7,195 bases of DNA from an uncultured Lysobacteraceae bacterium (lineage in GTDB: Bacteria > Pseudomonadota > Gammaproteobacteria > Xanthomonadales > Rhodanobacteraceae). This document shows, one piece after another, positions 6,266 through 7,195 of this stretch. The first letter of the stretch is position 1, and each line of letters begins with the position of its first letter. The notes under the pieces were generated by a model that worked only from the letters and a program-made list of their open reading frames with translations, made no database searches and was not told the origin of the DNA. The stretch is taken from NCBI GenBank assembly GCA_946480705.1, contig CAMLLF010000193.1, positions 1-7,195 on the forward strand, read 5' to 3'. The position numbers and the translations under genes are program-made.

Positions 6266-7195
6266 ATGGAAAAGATAACTCTGCAACGGATTGTTCTCGC
6301 CGCGCTGCTGTCGGGTCTCGCCGCCGGCGCGCAAGCCGCAAGGCGCCTGCCGGACGCCTCCGCTACCGTCGCGCAGATCGAGGCGAAAGTGGAGCAGGGC
6401 GGCGTCGATCCGGCGCGCGACCTCGCGCCGCTCGTCGACGGCCTGCGCGCGGCGAAGGACGAGCGCAGCCAGTCGACCTACATCGACGCGATCGAGGAAC
6501 TCGGCGACTTCCGGGGCAGTTCGCCGGCTGCGGTGAAGGCCTGGCTCGTCGCGAACGCGCCGCCCGCGCTGCTCGAGGTCGCGCGCAGCAACGCCGGCTG
6601 GAGCGTGCGCGGCGACGCGCTGATGGCGCTGCGCACGCTCGATGCGCCCGACGCGGTGCTCGACGAAGCGATCGCGATCGCGCGGGCCGCGACCGGCGAC
6701 GGCGACGGCTTCATCCACAGCCGCGGCAGAAGGAACAGGCCGCGCTGCAGTTGCTGCGCTCGCGCGGCCGCGGCGCGTCGGACGACGATCTGGGCCGTGC
6801 GCTCGGCGAGGGCGACGCCGAAATCGTGCAGGCGCTCATCGATGCCGGCGTCGACGTGGCGTCGCCTGGCGACGGCCCGCTGACGCCGCTCGGCATGGCG
6901 ACGATGCTGGCCTGCGCCAAGCAGGTGCCGATCAACCGGCAGCTCGCCGTGCTCGACCTGCTGATCGCCCAGGGCGCCGACGTCAACCACCGCGACGCGC
7001 AGGGCAACACCGTGCTGATCGCGGCCGTGCAGCAGTGCCCAATCGCGGTGTTCGAGAAACTCGTCGCCGCCGGCGCCGAGCCGAATCCGGTCAACGCGCA
7101 GCAGTTCACGCCGCTGAAGATGGCCATGGTCGCCGGCCGCTGGGACATCGCCGAATTCCTCGTCGGCAAGGGCGCGCGCATGAGCGCGAAGGACG
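6266..7195 (+). CDS. Exported ankyrin-repeat protein, frameshifted and cut by the window end
   Basis: The gene starts at ATG 6266, ten bases after prfB, with AAGAG (6254-6258) overlapping the prfB stop as ribosome-binding site. Residues 1-24 form a signal peptide (hydrophobic IVLAALLSGLAAGAQA, cleavage before ARRLPD). Residues 30 to about 145 look all-helical and HEAT-like (AQIEAKVEQGG, LAPLVDGLRAAKD, GDALMALRTLDAPD). This frame degenerates to Arg/Ala/Ser-rich sequence after about 6720 and stops at TGA 6881-6883. The frame beginning at 6721 carries on the protein, with G/C at nearly all third positions: QKEQAALQLLRSRG, then ankyrin repeats with LIDAGVDV, TPLGMATMLACAK, LLIAQGADVNHRDAQGNT, LVAAGAEPNPVNAQQFTPL and IAEFLVGKGARM, open to the window end. 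Ankyrin repeats bind proteins; here probably in the periplasm. Partner and role are unknown. A one-base loss separates the halves, so the gene is either a pseudogene or affected by a sequence error. Confidence 0.8.
6705..6730 (+). other. Frame break in the ankyrin-repeat gene
   Basis: Up to about 6720 coding signal lies in the frame of the ATG at 6266 (ends with DGFIHS). From 6721 it lies in the next frame back, consistent with one missing base (or two extra). The joint falls in GC-rich sequence between GGCGACGGCGACGG (6695-6708) and CAGAAGGAACAG (6727-6738). I see no X-XXY-YYZ slippery heptamer, so programmed -1 frameshifting is not supported. Confidence 0.7.

Noticed and set aside
1..7195. 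CRISPR array, toxin-antitoxin pair, phage or transposase genes
   Set aside because: No regularly spaced repeats, no small gene pair of that type and no transposase or integrase motifs seen on either strand.

Overview
The window looks like a chromosomal housekeeping region of a high-GC gammaproteobacterium, most probably of the Xanthomonadales/Lysobacterales (Xanthomonadaceae or Rhodanobacteraceae). The reasons are strong similarity of CarB, GreA, RecJ and RF2 to the gammaproteobacterial proteins, G/C at nearly every third codon position, and the order carB - greA - RpfE-type gene - recJ - prfB. From memory, that order resembles the surroundings of the rpf region in Xanthomonas. The assignment is an inference; no search was run.

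Layout: (1) 2-706, the 3' end of carB, overlapping greA (703-1179) by four bases. (2) 1180-1344, a gap holding a compound palindromic REP-like element (about 1222-1309). (3) 1345-2289, a poorly characterised RpfE/'phosphoglycerate mutase'-labelled gene, followed after one base by recJ (2291-4021), whose stop codon lies inside a strong intrinsic terminator (3989-4029). (4) On the minus strand, 4901-4119, a small predicted exported protein of unknown function. (5) A 228-base divergent intergenic region (4902-5129) with hairpins but no promoter I can defend. (6) prfB (5130-6255), with the classical programmed +1 frameshift at an in-frame UGA. (7) From 6266 to the window end, an exported ankyrin-repeat protein whose reading frame is broken near 6705-6730 and which runs off the window.

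The plus-strand genes serve core functions: carbamoyl phosphate synthesis, transcript cleavage during elongation, single-strand DNA degradation in repair, and termination at UGA/UAA. Tight spacing suggests translational coupling in carB-greA and in rpfE-like-recJ. The recJ terminator and the divergent gene insulate this block from prfB. I see no phage, transposon, CRISPR, toxin-antitoxin or defence system and no RNA gene. The least explained elements are the RpfE-type protein, the minus-strand exported protein and the frameshifted ankyrin gene.
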